A stretch of DNA of 64,000 nucleotides from Gentiana macrophylla (GCA_026214975.1 CM047805.1:4216001-4280000), one strand, 5' to 3'; shown: positions 47,050 to 58,405, counted from the first letter of the stretch. Notes: a model not told the origin generated them from the letters alone. Made by a program: numbers and translations.

Positions 47050-47251
47050 GATTTGCACCATTTAGAGTTGGAGTTTTGAAGTATGGAGCAGAAGAAGAAT
47101 CTGTTTCCTTTTCGCGAACCAATTGCAAACGCGGATAATGATCCGAGTTGACGGTTACGGGTACGGGTAAACCACCATTATCAATTCTGTTAGAGATAAT
47201 GTTTGCACCAGATAGTACTAGTGAACCATGGTCTTCTTCATGTTCAGACAT
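47050..47251 (-). pseudogene. Candidate first exon of a severed host gene
   Basis: On the minus strand an ATG at 47251 opens a 67-codon frame (MSEHEEDHGSLV, VNSDHYPRLQLVREKE, YFKTPTLNGAN) ending at a strong donor, C|GTAAGTTT (47049-47044). Beyond it the sequence becomes a TA repeat, as expected for an intron. No second exon is found before the Athila LTR at 46601. The family is not recognised and there is no protein-level confirmation. Confidence 0.35.
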
Positions 47252-47972
47252 TGCAAAAAGTAGAATTTTTAGTAGTGATTGCAGGTAGCAGTAGGAATAT
47301 GCTTGAAATCAAAAACACTTTCAAGACAAATACAAGTAATATTGCAGCTGGCTTCCCCATCTTAATTAATCTTTTTAATTAAAAAGGAGTAATTATAGTT
47401 CCAATAAATACTTAATCTGCTTTTAATTGATTATGAGAAGCTGCTAATTGCGCCAGGGGCTTTATAGGATTTTTTTTCTTCCCGGAAGGTGGTGTGTAAA
47501 GTGTAAACGAGTCGAGGAATTAACTTAAAATATTCTTCAGTTCGAGTTTGAATATAATAAGTATTTTTTGTTTGTGTTTTTTTTGTTTTGATAATCAAGT
47601 TGAGTGTAAGTATTTTGAACTCATGAGTTTGACGTGAGATTGAAAGAAGTTTTAAACATTCGAGTTGAGTTTGTCGAGTTTTATGGTGGTCCAGATCCAC
47701 TATGTCATCATCTTCTTTATCAATCACATAATTTAGAATAGTTTGTATGTTTTAAAACATGTGAAAGCAACACAAAATCATTAAATTTGATTGGATTCAG
47801 AACACGAAATCGTACTTGTGGCCGGGCCACGGTAAAATTTACATGTTTTTCAGATTTATTCGAGAATATTATAATTATCACTTGACAATAACAAAAGTGT
47901 AATTTCAGATAGTTATTATATTAATTTCTTTTCATTAAATATGCTCAAAAAATATTTTATTGATTACCGAAT

Positions 47973-47983
47973 GATGTTTTTAT
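47973..47983. other. Target-site duplication of the LINE (left copy)
   Basis: ATGTTTTTATT here and at 52477-52487 flanks the LINE. Its T-rich composition suits endonuclease-primed insertion. Confidence 0.75.
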
Positions 47984-48299
47984 TTATTTATTTTTTTTGA
48001 ATGCAGAAATTTTTATTAATCAAGGTCCGCCAAACAGGCGTTCAAAACGTCACTCGGGGTAAGGAACCCCAAGATGTACGGAAAGATACATTTAAACCAT
48101 ATCTACATTAAAAGATCTTACTTGGAACATTTCCAATACGACGAATAAGCGAAAAGAAAGAGCTTCAAAGCTCGGTAAAAAAGCCAGAGCAACGATCGAA
48201 CTAAGCAACCTTGCGATGTGAGATCAACTCCTGGTTGTCGAAGTCACGACACACACATTAGACAATCGCTCTCCTTCTAGCCGAATCCCTAAGTGCACC

Positions 48300-49153
48300 G
48301 CCTCGGCTAGAGCCAGGAGATAGCCTTAAGTTCCATATATGCAACCGGATCTCTGGATCAAAATGATACATAAATGAGTGAAGAAACGGCCCCACTTGAG
48401 TCTCTAAAAATCACCCCACACCGGTGCAACCTTGATGGAATCGATCGGCGGACCCACCCTATGCCCCAGGTGGTCTCAAGCCCCCCCAAATGGTCACAAG
48501 CCCCCACATATGGTCCCAAGCCGCCCCAAATTTTTATTATTGTAGTAGTAGTGTTAATATTAGTATGTTATGTGTCTTTTCTTGAATAAAAGACCTTATA
48601 TCCTAGTGGTTTAAGAACAAACCCTTTAAAGTCTCTATAATTCAGGTTGTAAGTTCAAATCCCACTACCAACATTTTTTATTTTTTTCGGATTTTTTTAG
48701 CTTTGCGGTTTATATACCAAAGACCACCCGAAAATTTTTCCTGGTTCCGCCATCATGAATCGATCGTCAACATTACCCTTGACCACGCCCACTTGAGGCC
48801 GTACCCATTTATCCGGTAGATGCACTCCTGATGCCAGAGGCCGATAGCTCTCGAGGGCCGCAAAATACTCATCTGAAGCAGCCAAAGACCGCATGCACAC
48901 CGCAGAAACACGAACAGCTTGGTTATCAAACACTGCAGAGCAGTGCGCTTTCCAGATTCCTCACATGAGCACCCTGCTCATCGAGCAGCCTCATAAAAAA
49001 CTCTCCAAAGGTAGCGGAACAAAGGCGCTGTAAAACCCCTTTAAATGGAGACATCTCCCAAATTCGAGCAGCCATCTCACATTCAAAAATCACATGCCGC
49101 ATTGTCTCTAGGGCTTCTCCACATGCCATGCAGATACCATCCTCATACGCCAT
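48300..49153 (-). pseudogene. LINE ORF2 C-terminal part (zf-RVT and RNase H), frame-broken
   Basis: The frame 49153-48926 has CMACGEALETMRHVIFEC, a zf-RVT-type Cys/His segment that follows the RT of plant LINEs. It is frameshifted from the RT frame at about 49150. After another shift, the RNase H start (WVRPQVGVVKGNVDDRF) is cut by the 309-bp insert; sequence resuming below 48438 (HQGCTGVG) continues the domain. Confidence 0.8.
48438..48766. mobile_element. 309-bp insertion in the LINE RNase H region, tRNA-like boxes inside
   Basis: The LINE frame is interrupted between 48447 and 48757, with a 10-bp direct repeat gaatcgatcg on each side. The insert (48448-48756) has near-inverted ends (gcggaccca / tggttccgc). 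It also contains tagtggtttaag and ttcaaatcccac, which resemble A and B boxes of a Pol III promoter. It could be a SINE or a small TIR element; the two signatures conflict. Confidence 0.6.
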
Positions 49154-51533
49154 TGCAAACCATGACGATCAGATGAAGACAATCATGTAAACATCGCCAT
49201 AAGAAGTGTTGAATGCGCGGCTGGACTGCAAGCCGCCAGCAGTCCCTCCAAAGTTTGCTCTGCCCAGCCGAAGTAGACGGCCCGCCCACTGCCGATGGCC
49301 GATAGAGCGACAAGGCCAAATAATATCCAGACCGCACCGTATAGATGCCCCGATGATCGTAATGCCAGATCCGCCGATCCGGGTGCCCCCCAGGGGCTAC
49401 TGTAGTCTTTAATATAGCATCCGCTTCCCAGGGCCCGAAAATCTGTCGGACCCTTTGGACATCCCATACTCTGGTGCCAGGGATAAAGAGAGATGAGACA
49501 CGGGAAACCGCCGGAAGCGCATGCTTTGCGAAAGGTATACGGAACGAAGGCTGTCTAGTAGTCCATGCGTCGTGAAAGACATATACCGACTCTCCATCGC
49601 CCACTCTCCACCGGAGTCCACTATACATGAGGTCCCGACCCTCCAGAAAGCTACGCCACAGATAAGACGGCCGAGCTCCCAAACCAGCTGCAAGAATCGT
49701 GTTATCCTCAAAATATTTCGCATGTAAAACCTGTGCAGCCAGAGAGCCCGGACTGGCCATAATTCTCCAAGATTGCTTTGCCAATAAGGCAAGATTAAAG
49801 CATTCCAAGTCGCGGAATCCCAGACCCCCCAGATTTTTTGGTAGACAACAGGCCTCCCAGTTCTTCCAATGAATCTTGCGTTTATTATTTGTGTCTCCCC
49901 AGAAGAACCCCCGAATCAATTGCTCAAGCTCCCGGATTAGGGTGACGGGTAGCTTAAAACACTGCATAATATAAGTGGGAATGGCCTGGAGAGCTGACTT
50001 GATAAATACCTCTTTCCCTGCTGGAGAGAGCAGCTTATCTTTCCATCCAGCAATCTTTTTACAGATTTTATCACGCAGAAAAGCAAATACTTGACACTTA
50101 CTCCTCCCAATCATAAATGGTAGCCCCAAATATTTACCCGTGCCGTCTCCTTGGGGAATCTGTAGCTGGTCGGAAACCCTCTCTCGCTCCTCATCCGGGA
50201 CCTCCTTCGAAAAATAAAGGCTTGATTTGTGGAAATTTATTGCTTGCCCCGAGAGGGCTCCATATCTGTCAAACAACTCAGCCAGCATTTCCACCGCTCC
50301 GTCTAGCAGTTCAAAGAAAACCATGCAGTCATCCGCAAAAAGTAAATGAGAAATAGAGACCGGTACCGCCCTGCCAAATCGGATCCCTCGCAACGCCCCG
50401 CGGTGTACATAGTCATTGAGCAGCGCCGTGAAACCCTCCGCACAGATAATAAAGAGAAACGGCGACAATGGATCCCCCTGGCGGATCCCCCTGGTTGGTA
50501 ATATTCTACTACTAGGTTTCCCATTAATCAAGACACGATAAGAAACAGTCGTCACACACCGCCGCACCACATCAATGAACGTAAAAGGAAAACCCATGCG
50601 CTCCATAACCCTCCAAAGGTATTCCCACTCCACCCTGTCAAAGGCCTTAGCCATATCCAACTTCAATGCCGCATGTGCGGCACATCCTTGCTCTCCTCCC
50701 TGTAACGAGTGAAAGGCTTCAAAGGCAATAATGGCATTATCCGTGATAAGACGACCTGATACAAAAGCGCTCTGATTCTCCGATATCACATCCCCAATCA
50801 CCCCTTTGAGACGGTTGATTAAGACTCGAGAGATAAGCTTGTAGATCGAGTTACACAACGCAATCGGACGGAATTCAGTCATGATCGTGGGGTTACAAAC
50901 CTTTGGAATCAGCGAGATATAGGTCTCATTAAGCTTCGCAAGAGGGGCTCCATTGTTCAACACATCCAATACAACCCGCAGAACATCATCTCCTACTGTA
51001 CTCCAAAACTTTTGAAGAAATATAACATGCATCCCATCAGGTCCTGGCGACTTCCGCCCTGGCAATTGTTTCAAAGAAACACAAACCTCCTCCCTCGTGA
51101 AGGTGGCAGCTAGATGTTGTTGCTGAGCGGCATCAATCTCATTAAACTGCAACCCATTTAAATCAACGACAGTCCCATTAGACGAGTAGATTGTCCGAAA
51201 GTAATCTGTCACCACCCGCTCCATATCCACTGGATCATCGCATACAACCCCATCCGAGTCATGTAACAAATGAATAGTGTTCCGTTTCCTACGAGCCGCC
51301 GCCTTATGATGGAAGTAACTCGTATTTCTGTCCGTCTGCACTAGCCAATCCACTCTGCCCCTCTGCCGCCAATATTCCTCTTCCATAGTCTGCCATTGAT
51401 CAATCTGCTGCATAATCTCCTGCTCTTTTCGGGCCGAGTAAGCGGAAGACTCTCTCAAAACTCGCAACTCTTCCTCTTTCTCCGTTATACGCTTCCCTAT
51501 GTTCCCATGCCGATGAGTGCTCCAGCTCCGCAA
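49143..51533 (-). CDS. LINE ORF2 reverse transcriptase frame (796 aa)
   Basis: The frame carries KSPGPDGMHVIFLQKFW, LISLIPKV-type and FRPIALCN motifs, QSAFVSGRLITDN, KLDMAKAFDRVEW, GIRQGDPLSPFLFI, the catalytic FADDCMVFF, then the thumb and connection region with WRDCWRLAVQP and FLWRCLHDCL. It is in the same frame as the endonuclease upstream, separated only by one TGA (51537-51539, a CGA-to-TGA type change). It is a near-intact plant L1 RT. Confidence 0.9.
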   Translation of the reverse strand: MRSWSTHRHGNIGKRITEKEEELRVLRESSAYSARKEQEIMQQIDQWQTMEEEYWRQRGRVDWLVQTDRNTSYFHHKAAARRKRNTIHLLHDSDGVVCDDPVDMERVVTDYFRTIYSSNGTVVDLNGLQFNEIDAAQQQHLAATFTREEVCVSLKQLPGRKSPGPDGMHVIFLQKFWSTVGDDVLRVVLDVLNNGAPLAKLNETYISLIPKVCNPTIMTEFRPIALCNSIYKLISRVLINRLKGVIGDVISENQSAFVSGRLITDNAIIAFEAFHSLQGGEQGCAAHAALKLDMAKAFDRVEWEYLWRVMERMGFPFTFIDVVRRCVTTVSYRVLINGKPSSRILPTRGIRQGDPLSPFLFIICAEGFTALLNDYVHRGALRGIRFGRAVPVSISHLLFADDCMVFFELLDGAVEMLAELFDRYGALSGQAINFHKSSLYFSKEVPDEERERVSDQLQIPQGDGTGKYLGLPFMIGRSKCQVFAFLRDKICKKIAGWKDKLLSPAGKEVFIKSALQAIPTYIMQCFKLPVTLIRELEQLIRGFFWGDTNNKRKIHWKNWEACCLPKNLGGLGFRDLECFNLALLAKQSWRIMASPGSLAAQVLHAKYFEDNTILAAGLGARPSYLWRSFLEGRDLMYSGLRWRVGDGESVYVFHDAWTTRQPSFRIPFAKHALPAVSRVSSLFIPGTRVWDVQRVRQIFGPWEADAILKTTVAPGGHPDRRIWHYDHRGIYTVRSGYYLALSLYRPSAVGGPSTSAGQSKLWRDCWRLAVQPRIQHFLWRCLHDCLHLIVMVCNGV

Positions 51534-51536
51534 CTC

Positions 51537-52460
51537 TCACCGAACTCGCATCACTGTTTCAACAAGAGATGTAGAATTATACACACTGCCACCCTGCCAA
51601 GATTCTTGGAAACATTCCTTAAACTCCTGATCTCTGATCCATAAGGGGTCATAACGCGGTACCGGGGTCCATTTTACCAAGCCTCTATCAAAAGGGTTAC
51701 TTGATGAAATCATAATAGGGACGTGATCAGAGCGAGAACTAGATAAGTGATAGACTGAATGCTGAGGGAAGAGGTTTCGCCACCCTATATTAGCCACTCC
51801 GCGATCCAAGAGAACACGAGTCGACGAACCATCGGCTCGCTTATACCAAGTAAAAGGGGCCCCAACATAACCCATATCCGTAAGGTCACAATCTGCAAGT
51901 GCATTTCTAAAGGCTAGAATCTGCGGGAACGGCCGGGAATGTGGGCCATCTTGCTCCGTTCGTAACAGAACCTCATTAAAGTCCCCCGCCACCAGCCACG
52001 GGAGAGACATGCTTTCATGCAGGCGGCGCAATAATGTCCAAGAGTGCTCCCGGGCAGAAACAACTGGATTGCCATAAAAACCCGTAAACCGCCAAGATGG
52101 TGCCGTATCCCTACGTATAACAGCGTCAATATGTCCAATTGAATAAGTAGAAATCCAAACATCAGAGTCATCATTCCATAACAAAGCAAGACCACCGCTC
52201 GCGCCCTCACTCCCTACTACTAGCGCGCTAGAATAACCAAGTGAACATCGAACATACTCAAACCGACTTTTACTCAATTTTGTTTCAGACAAAAATAAAA
52301 GAGAAGGCATAAATTTATTTACAAGGGCTCTCAAAATTTTGACTGCACGAGGCTGGCCCAATCCCCGGCAGTTCCAAAATTTTAAAGTGAATAATGTTTT
52401 AAAGTGAATAATGTTTATTGAAAATTTACAAGGGCTCTCAAAATTTACAAGGGCTCTCAA
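51537..52460 (-). CDS. LINE ORF2 endonuclease domain (APE-type)
   Basis: The conserved order is FWNCRGLG, LSETKL (catalytic Glu), GFYGNP, VAGDFNEVL, VLLDRG and SDHVPI, which covers the AP-endonuclease active site. The first 25 codons or so (upstream of about 52385) derive from filler at the 5' truncation, not from the LINE. The natural start is therefore missing. Confidence 0.9.
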   Translation of the reverse strand: MRALVNFESPCKFSINIIHFKTLFTLKFWNCRGLGQPRAVKILRALVNKFMPSLLFLSETKLSKSRFEYVRCSLGYSSALVVGSEGASGGLALLWNDDSDVWISTYSIGHIDAVIRRDTAPSWRFTGFYGNPVVSAREHSWTLLRRLHESMSLPWLVAGDFNEVLLRTEQDGPHSRPFPQILAFRNALADCDLTDMGYVGAPFTWYKRADGSSTRVLLDRGVANIGWRNLFPQHSVYHLSSSRSDHVPIMISSSNPFDRGLVKWTPVPRYDPLWIRDQEFKECFQESWQGGSVYNSTSLVETVMRVR

Positions 52461-52487
52461 AATTTTAAAGTGAATAATGTTTTTATT
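52320..52487. repeat. Patchwork of short direct repeats at the LINE 5' junction
   Basis: Two short sequences alternate: a LINE piece, tttacaagggctctcaaaa (at 52318, 52427 and 52444), and a target-side piece, aaagtgaataatgtttt (52384, 52400 and 52467). The last target piece merges into the right TSD. Such alternation is expected from repeated template jumping at the end of LINE insertion. Confidence 0.75.
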
Positions 52488-53123
52488 GAAAAGTACGTAT
52501 TTGATAGACCATTAGATACGGGAATATAAAATTGATGAATACTTTGAATTTCGATAGAGTAAGTACATTGATTATAAATATAAAGATACACATACATTTA
52601 TGTAATTATATATACGATAGCGTACATATATGCTTTTAATTATATATAAATATGTGTGCGAGCTTGCTTGTGAATAGTCGAGTCAAGTATTGAATTTACT
52701 CATGTATCGATCGTTTAATATTCGAGTACATGTTCGAGCAGATTTAAACCGGGTCAAGTCGAATTCCGGTTCGAACCAATCTCGAACTACTCACAAGCTG
52801 TTTGACTCGTATGCAGCCTTAGGATGGTGTATCAGCGTGACACGGAATCACTTCAAAATGCTTTTTACATATGTTAGAGATAATGACAAGATTGAGTTAT
52901 TTAGATAATTATAATTGAATTTGAGTTATACTGGGATATATTCTTTGGTTTAGATATGGATCTAGGTTATATATATTGTAATGTTCTATCAATCAATGCA
53001 ATACAATCCCTATTATATTTCTCTATTAACATAAAAGGCTAACTCATATCTGTTACCTAAAAAATCTAGGCGATCTGCCACCTTTCTTCCGGCCACCGGA
53101 AGTCTCACCCCGTCGAATCGAAA
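52488..53123. other. Host spacer between two LINEs
   Basis: AT-rich with short atatat-type stretches. The last part (about 53030-53123) may be the 5' UTR of the next LINE. No gene is recognised. Confidence 0.4.
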
Positions 53124-54021
53124 ATGGAGGACTCCCCTATGGAGGCTTCTCCCGAAGAACAAGACTTGTTGCAACGGAGTGTCGATAGACCCAATAGCCC
53201 CACCAACAATCACCCGACGGCGTGGTCCACTCGGAGCAATGCTGATGTAGTCCGGGGAAGGTATGCTGATCCGGGCATCTACACAGGTGAAGAAGAATTA
53301 GAGAATGAACTGAATGACTATGCTGATGTTATTGACAATTTAATGGGCGATGAGCATGGTGAGGATGAATTGATTATTCCCCTAGACGAATGTTTGGAAT
53401 TGTGGCGTCCATGGAAACGGGCTCACGATTATTAAACTTTTGGGAAATCATCTCTACAATTATCTCACAAACCGTCTGTCCAACCTATGGCAAGCCAAAG
53501 GCCGATTGGAGTTCACCGACCTTAACAATGGCTTCTACATTGTCCGATTCACCCAGAAGGAAGATTACCTAACAGCTCTTGAGAATGGCCCATGGGTAAT
53601 CCAAGGACATTACTTGGCCGTTACCAGATGGAAGCCTTTCTTCGATCCAGTAGAGGGAGCAATCAAGACCACCATGGCTTGGGTCCGGTTTCGACGATTT
53701 CCGGTTGAAGCGTTTCGTGACCACTATCTTATGACTTTGGGGAACATTGTCGGAAAAGCCATCAATGTAGATCCAACTACTAGCTTCAATTGCCGAGGCC
53801 GATTTGCACGGGTATGTGTTGAAGTTGATTTATCTAAGCCAATGAAAACCTTTATTTTTATCAACGGAAGGAAGAAGATGGTTGAATGGGAGGGATTGCC
53901 TCTAGTTTGTTGGGATTGCAGAAAATTCGTCCACCGTAAAGAAGATTATCCTTTGAAAGAGACCAATACTAATCCCACAGATCCTAATGCTTCCGGTAAA
54001 ACGCAACCGACAGGTCCTACC
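53124..54021 (+). pseudogene. LINE-2 ORF1 (DUF4283/zinc-knuckle gag-like), N-terminal part
   Basis: The ATG at 53124 opens an acidic N-terminal frame (103 codons). A frameshift near 53430 leads to a DUF4283-like domain (GFYIVRFTQKEDYLTAL, GPWVIQGHYLAVTRW, WVRFRRFPVEAF, GRFARVCVEVDL) and a CCHC-like knuckle with altered spacing (PLVCWDCRKFVHRKEDYP, where the second half lacks the usual Gly-His-Cys form). It is cut at 54021 by an LTR and resumes at 56005. Confidence 0.85.
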
Positions 54022-55999
54022 TGTTAGGAAATCTACGCGGGAACGCAGCGGAATTTAAATTTTTATTTCCTTTTAACCAGGATCGACTTCGTTTAAGCAA
54101 TAAACGAATAAACTAAAGACGGTGGTTACCTTGGTTGATCTATAAGATCGACGCTTTGACCGTCTAAGGAGAGTAGTTCTGCATAGAGCCGCCCAAGTGT
54201 TCGGCCTCTACCGCTAGTCCACACGAACAGACCGCGGAATCCCATCATGGATTGCTATTGGAAAACTCCGGTTGCTAGGCCGGCCCTTTTCCCTCTCTCT
54301 CCAACTCTCTATATGGGACGCTACATATTTTACACAAGAACTATTAGTTCTTGGAATTGTGTTGTACAAAAGAGCTTGACACCCACCTTCTATTTATAAT
54401 GAAAGTGGCGCCCCATATAGTGTGGAGGAGAAGAAAACCTTTTCCCAATAAAATAAGAAAAATATAATTGATTGATTTATCTGATTTATTATAATATCTT
54501 ATATTAAATAAATCTAGGATTTTGTCAATATCTCATATTGAATATTTCCAAGATATTGTCAATGTCTTATATTGACAATATTTATCTTTTATTATATTAC
54601 CATAAATCAATTTACACATGTGTACATATCACATATATATTTTACATATATAAATCTATACATAAATACCTTTTGGAAACAAATGTGCACATGCATATCC
54701 AATATGCAATACACGCATACCATATATTTATATATATTAATATCTTATATTAATATATGGTAATCTTATTAATTAAATTGCACAATCCAAGTGTATCTTA
54801 TACACATTAAATGTGGCGCCCCTTTGACTAACAAATTGGCTTCCGGAATATTCTTTAATTAATATAATATAATTAATATCTTGTATTTAATTTATTCACA
54901 ATAAATAAATACCACCATATTAATTTACCACTATAACCTTTATAGTCGTGAGATAAACTTTCCTTATTTGGTTATCATCTATAACCACATTTTAATCCGG
55001 CTAGATGTTCATATGTGTGTGACCCGATAGGCTTCGAATATGTTGGCCGTAGACACAAAGTGCAAATTACGAAAATGCCCTTTATGCCCTAACGATCACG
55101 GGATAGCGTCTAGCAACACACCGTGACCCCAATCATCGGAAGAGTCAAATGCAATGACTACTACCTTTCATGTGAAATAGTTACCGTGTAACTTACAATC
55201 CTATCGCTGTAATAATATCCATACGGTCGTTAGTCGAGTGTCAAAACATCAACGACCGTATCTTATAATCTGGATATCAAGCTCTCTCGAAGTAACTCAT
55301 TTACTCCCACTTTGCAAAGATTCACGAGAGTAAGACATTCCTTATAAGAAGGCCATTTCGGATATTCGATCCCAATCATAGGATACGCGATTCCCGGACG
55401 ACCAATCATGTATACTCCGCGATGCTTGAAGATCATACCCAATCACTACCGCATGATCGCCCGTGGCTGGGAAACCTCAATAGTGTCAAAGCAAGACAAT
55501 CCACACCGTGATGCCATGAAGACTCGGTCTTAAGGATAATTACACAACCGCCACATAGTGTGACACTTATCCGTGTAAGTGGGGCGATCCTAACGTGACG
55601 CATTCACTAATACACGCCCACGCACGGTCCAAGTGTCTCTACACTTCGATAGGCGAGATCTATCCCCGCGCCTTAAAGGCAGAAGACATCTAATACGTGC
55701 TAGTCTGTTTATACTATCAATGCCTGTTTAATAGTACATCGCCTAGAGACATTTAAGTATCAAACTTATTAAAGTGATTAGAGATCTCATCAACCATAAT
55801 CGCCTATCATGGTTTCTCTCATCACGTTTAATACTAAGGGCGTTATCACATAACAATTCATAATTGGTTCTTTAAAAGAACATATATATGACAACATAAG
55901 AGCCATTTTATATATGTATAAACACAAAGAAATAGTAGAAATGATCCGACCCGGTCGGATCCGGTCCAACCCGATTGGGTTTAGGACACTATTTCAACA
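54022..55999 (-). mobile_element. L-family solo LTR in LINE-2 ORF1 (1978 bp)
   Basis: A perfect 5-bp TSD, CTACC, lies at 54017-54021 and 56000-56004. On the minus strand it starts TGTTGAAATAGTG and ends TAACA, in the same orientation as the LTR at 23281 and collinear with it. There is no internal sequence, so it arose by LTR-LTR recombination. Confidence 0.95.
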
Positions 56000-56004
56000 C
56001 TACC

Positions 56005-56732
56005 CCCAAAAGGCCGTATGGCCCTTGGATGATTGCCCAAACTTGACGTCAGAGAAACACAGCACAACCAACTAAGCCTAACAGGCAGGGTCCGGTTACT
56101 GAGGCAGCAAAAGAGTTTGAATTACTTGAGCAACGAGAAGAATAGACTTTTGTGGCTGGGTCCCGCTTTTCAGTCCTAGTTGAGGACAATAGTCATGCCG
56201 ATACTATACCGGATGAAGTCTCGGAGTTGAGATAGCGTATTGGCCAAATACCCCCCCCCCCCATGGAGGCCCTTCCCACACCGCTGAATTTTCAAAACAA
56301 AGCAGGGAAGACCATTCTTCCAATCCTAAGCCCACCAAACAATCCCAACAATGGCGCTCGAAAACTCAAACGAATCGAAATGTGACTGAGACTTCTAAAA
56401 GGAAAAACATGGAGACTAATTTTGCAAAAACGTCAACTATTTCCCGAGAGTCCCCTACCTCTAAAACTCGAGTGGTACAGAGAGACCCACTTGAGGAAGT
56501 TGCCAACAACAGGCCCAAACCTCCGTCCCAAATAAACAAAGGGGTTGTACCTGCTTTGAATAGAGATCTCCAAAAGGATATGGGAAAGCCACCCAACAAC
56601 CCAAAGCAACATCCTCCTGATCAAAACAAAAACAGTGAGGTGAGCTATATGGTAGTAGACCAACAGGGTCGGAATCCGCTATTTGAAGATAATGGGGTAG
56701 CTGTAAGCTCCCAACCTTTTACCCAATCTTAG
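56005..56732 (+). pseudogene. LINE-2 ORF1, C-terminal part
   Basis: It begins with a YGPWM motif, commonly found at this place in plant LINE ORF1 proteins, then continues as a polar Lys/Pro/Asn-rich tail. Stops and frame changes are present. A run of 12 C at 56251-56262 is a likely frame disruptor or sequencing risk. Confidence 0.75.
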
Positions 56733-56736
56733 TGCA

Positions 56737-58405
56737 ATGAACATCATCTCGTGGAACTGCAGAGGAGCGTGTCCGGATGACTTTTTGAGGCAACTTTGCA
56801 GTCTTCTTTCAGAACATAAACCTGACATTCTCTGCTTGTTGGACCCTCGTAGCAGTATCCAACGTGCAAATTACATTCTCTACCGTACGTCTTTTACACG
56901 GGTTTTTGTGGTGGAAACCCGTGGTTACTCTAGAGGTCTCTGGTGCTTTTGGAACGACCAGGTGGTCTCTCTTTGACATATTTCGAATACTAATCAGTGT
57001 CTCTCTATGGCTGTACTTAAGGGTAACAGGATAGACTGGCTCATCACATTTCTTTATGTTGCTCCGATTGCTAGCATCAGAGATGATTTTTGGGACTACC
57101 TAAAAAATTATTCTGACATTGTGACTCATCCTTGGGTCATCATGGGGGACTTTAATCAAGTAATATTTACCAGAAAGATAAACAGGGGGCTCCCGGTAGG
57201 TGGCCTTAATTAGGCTAAGCTCTGGTGTACATTACAACATAGCGGGCTTGCGGAAATCCCTTTTCATGGCTCGAAGTTCACTTGGAAGGGAGGTAAGTAT
57301 GGTAGGCAGCATATTCTACAAAGAATCGACAAAACTTGGGCATCTTCAGTTTGGTTTGAGCATTTTCTTGATGCTCATGTCATCCACCTGCCTCGTATTA
57401 AGTCTGATCACAACCCGATCCTCCTCCACACCGACCTTGCTCAGGAAAAAGTCTACAATAATAGTGGCTTCTTTTTCCAATGAGCTTGGCTGGATCATGA
57501 ACACTTTGAGGATTTTGTTCAGTCAGCTTGGGTCCATAAACCGTGCCTGCATGATACGATTCGACAATTTACAAAACATGCCAAAATTTGGAATAAACGG
57601 GTATTTGGGAACATTGTTCACCGAAAAAAGAATATTTCAGCTCGCATTGCAGATATTGAACGCAGCCTCGAATCCCACCCGTCCTTTTTTGGCCGAGTTG
57701 AGTGAGGAGGTTAAAAAAGATCTGGCGGCATCCCTAACTTATTGGCACAAGCGCTCTCAATTGAAATGGCTTGCGGAGGACGAGAGAAACACTCACTTTT
57801 ATCATCTTACCGCGCTAAGGAAAAAATCCAAACGAAAGGTGCTTTGTCTAAAAGATGATACAGATACTTGGACTTACGATCAAGCGAAGATTCGAGGTAC
57901 GGTCTTTAACTTTTACCGCAATCTTTATGTTAATGATACAGAAATTGACTGCAGAGACTTCTACCCTCAATTTAATGGTTTATCCAACTCGGATTTGCTA
58001 TTCTTAAACCGATCGGTCTGTGACGATGAAATTTAGAAGGCCCTATTTGATATGGGCACCTATAAAGCGGCTGGCCCGGACGGCTTGCCTTCTATTTTTT
58101 ACAAATCTCAATGGAGCACTGTTACACCTTCCATCGTCCAATTTGTTCAATCAGCGTTTAGCTCGGGCCACTTTCCAAATTCGATGAATGAAACCGTGCT
58201 CTCTCTGATTCCAAAGTGTGATGCCCCCACATCCCAGGCCTTCTTTCGCCCGATAGCTCTTTCCAATGTGATTATAAAGCTGCTCAATAAAATCATCGCC
58301 AATCGATTACGTCCCTTCATCTACAAATTAATTGGTTCCTCTCAAACGGCGTTCATTCCTAAGCGAGGAAGTATGGGCAACATTATTACGGTCCAAGAGG
58401 CTATT
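56737..58405 (+). pseudogene. LINE-2 ORF2 (endonuclease and first half of RT)
   Basis: From ATG 56737: IISWNCRGA (endonuclease start), a TGA near 56974, then in frame VAPIAS and MGDFNQVIF. A frameshift near 57190 is later recovered; HKRSQLKWLAEDERNTHFYH and the RT finger follow. One TAG (58034-58036) interrupts before KAAGPDGLPSIFYKSQW, FFRPIALSN and SSQTAFIPKRG. The copy ends at 58405 where an LTR begins; the catalytic FADD region is lost. Confidence 0.85.

Larger units (their letters stand above)
46602..47972. other. Host sequence between the Athila-like element and the LINE
   Basis: AT-rich. It holds one candidate exon (47050-47251, minus) and a TA microsatellite. The remainder shows no recognisable gene. 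Confidence 0.5.
47984..52476 (-). mobile_element. L1-type LINE, minus strand, 5'-truncated at ORF2 start
   Basis: On the minus strand the order is endonuclease, RT, zf-RVT-like segment, RNase H fragment, a 3' UTR with aataaaa and a short poly(A) (poly(T) at 47988-47998 on plus). An 11-bp TSD flanks the copy. ORF1 is absent. A 309-bp insertion lies in the RNase H region. The GC content is clearly higher than in the flanks. Confidence 0.9.

Noticed and set aside
46805..47251. 148-aa minus ORF as a single gene
   Set aside because: It reads through a TA microsatellite after a strong GT donor; only the first 67 codons look exon-like.
48590..48680. tRNA gene from A/B-box-like motifs
   Set aside because: No cloverleaf or acceptor stem can be drawn; the motifs fit a SINE-like promoter at best.
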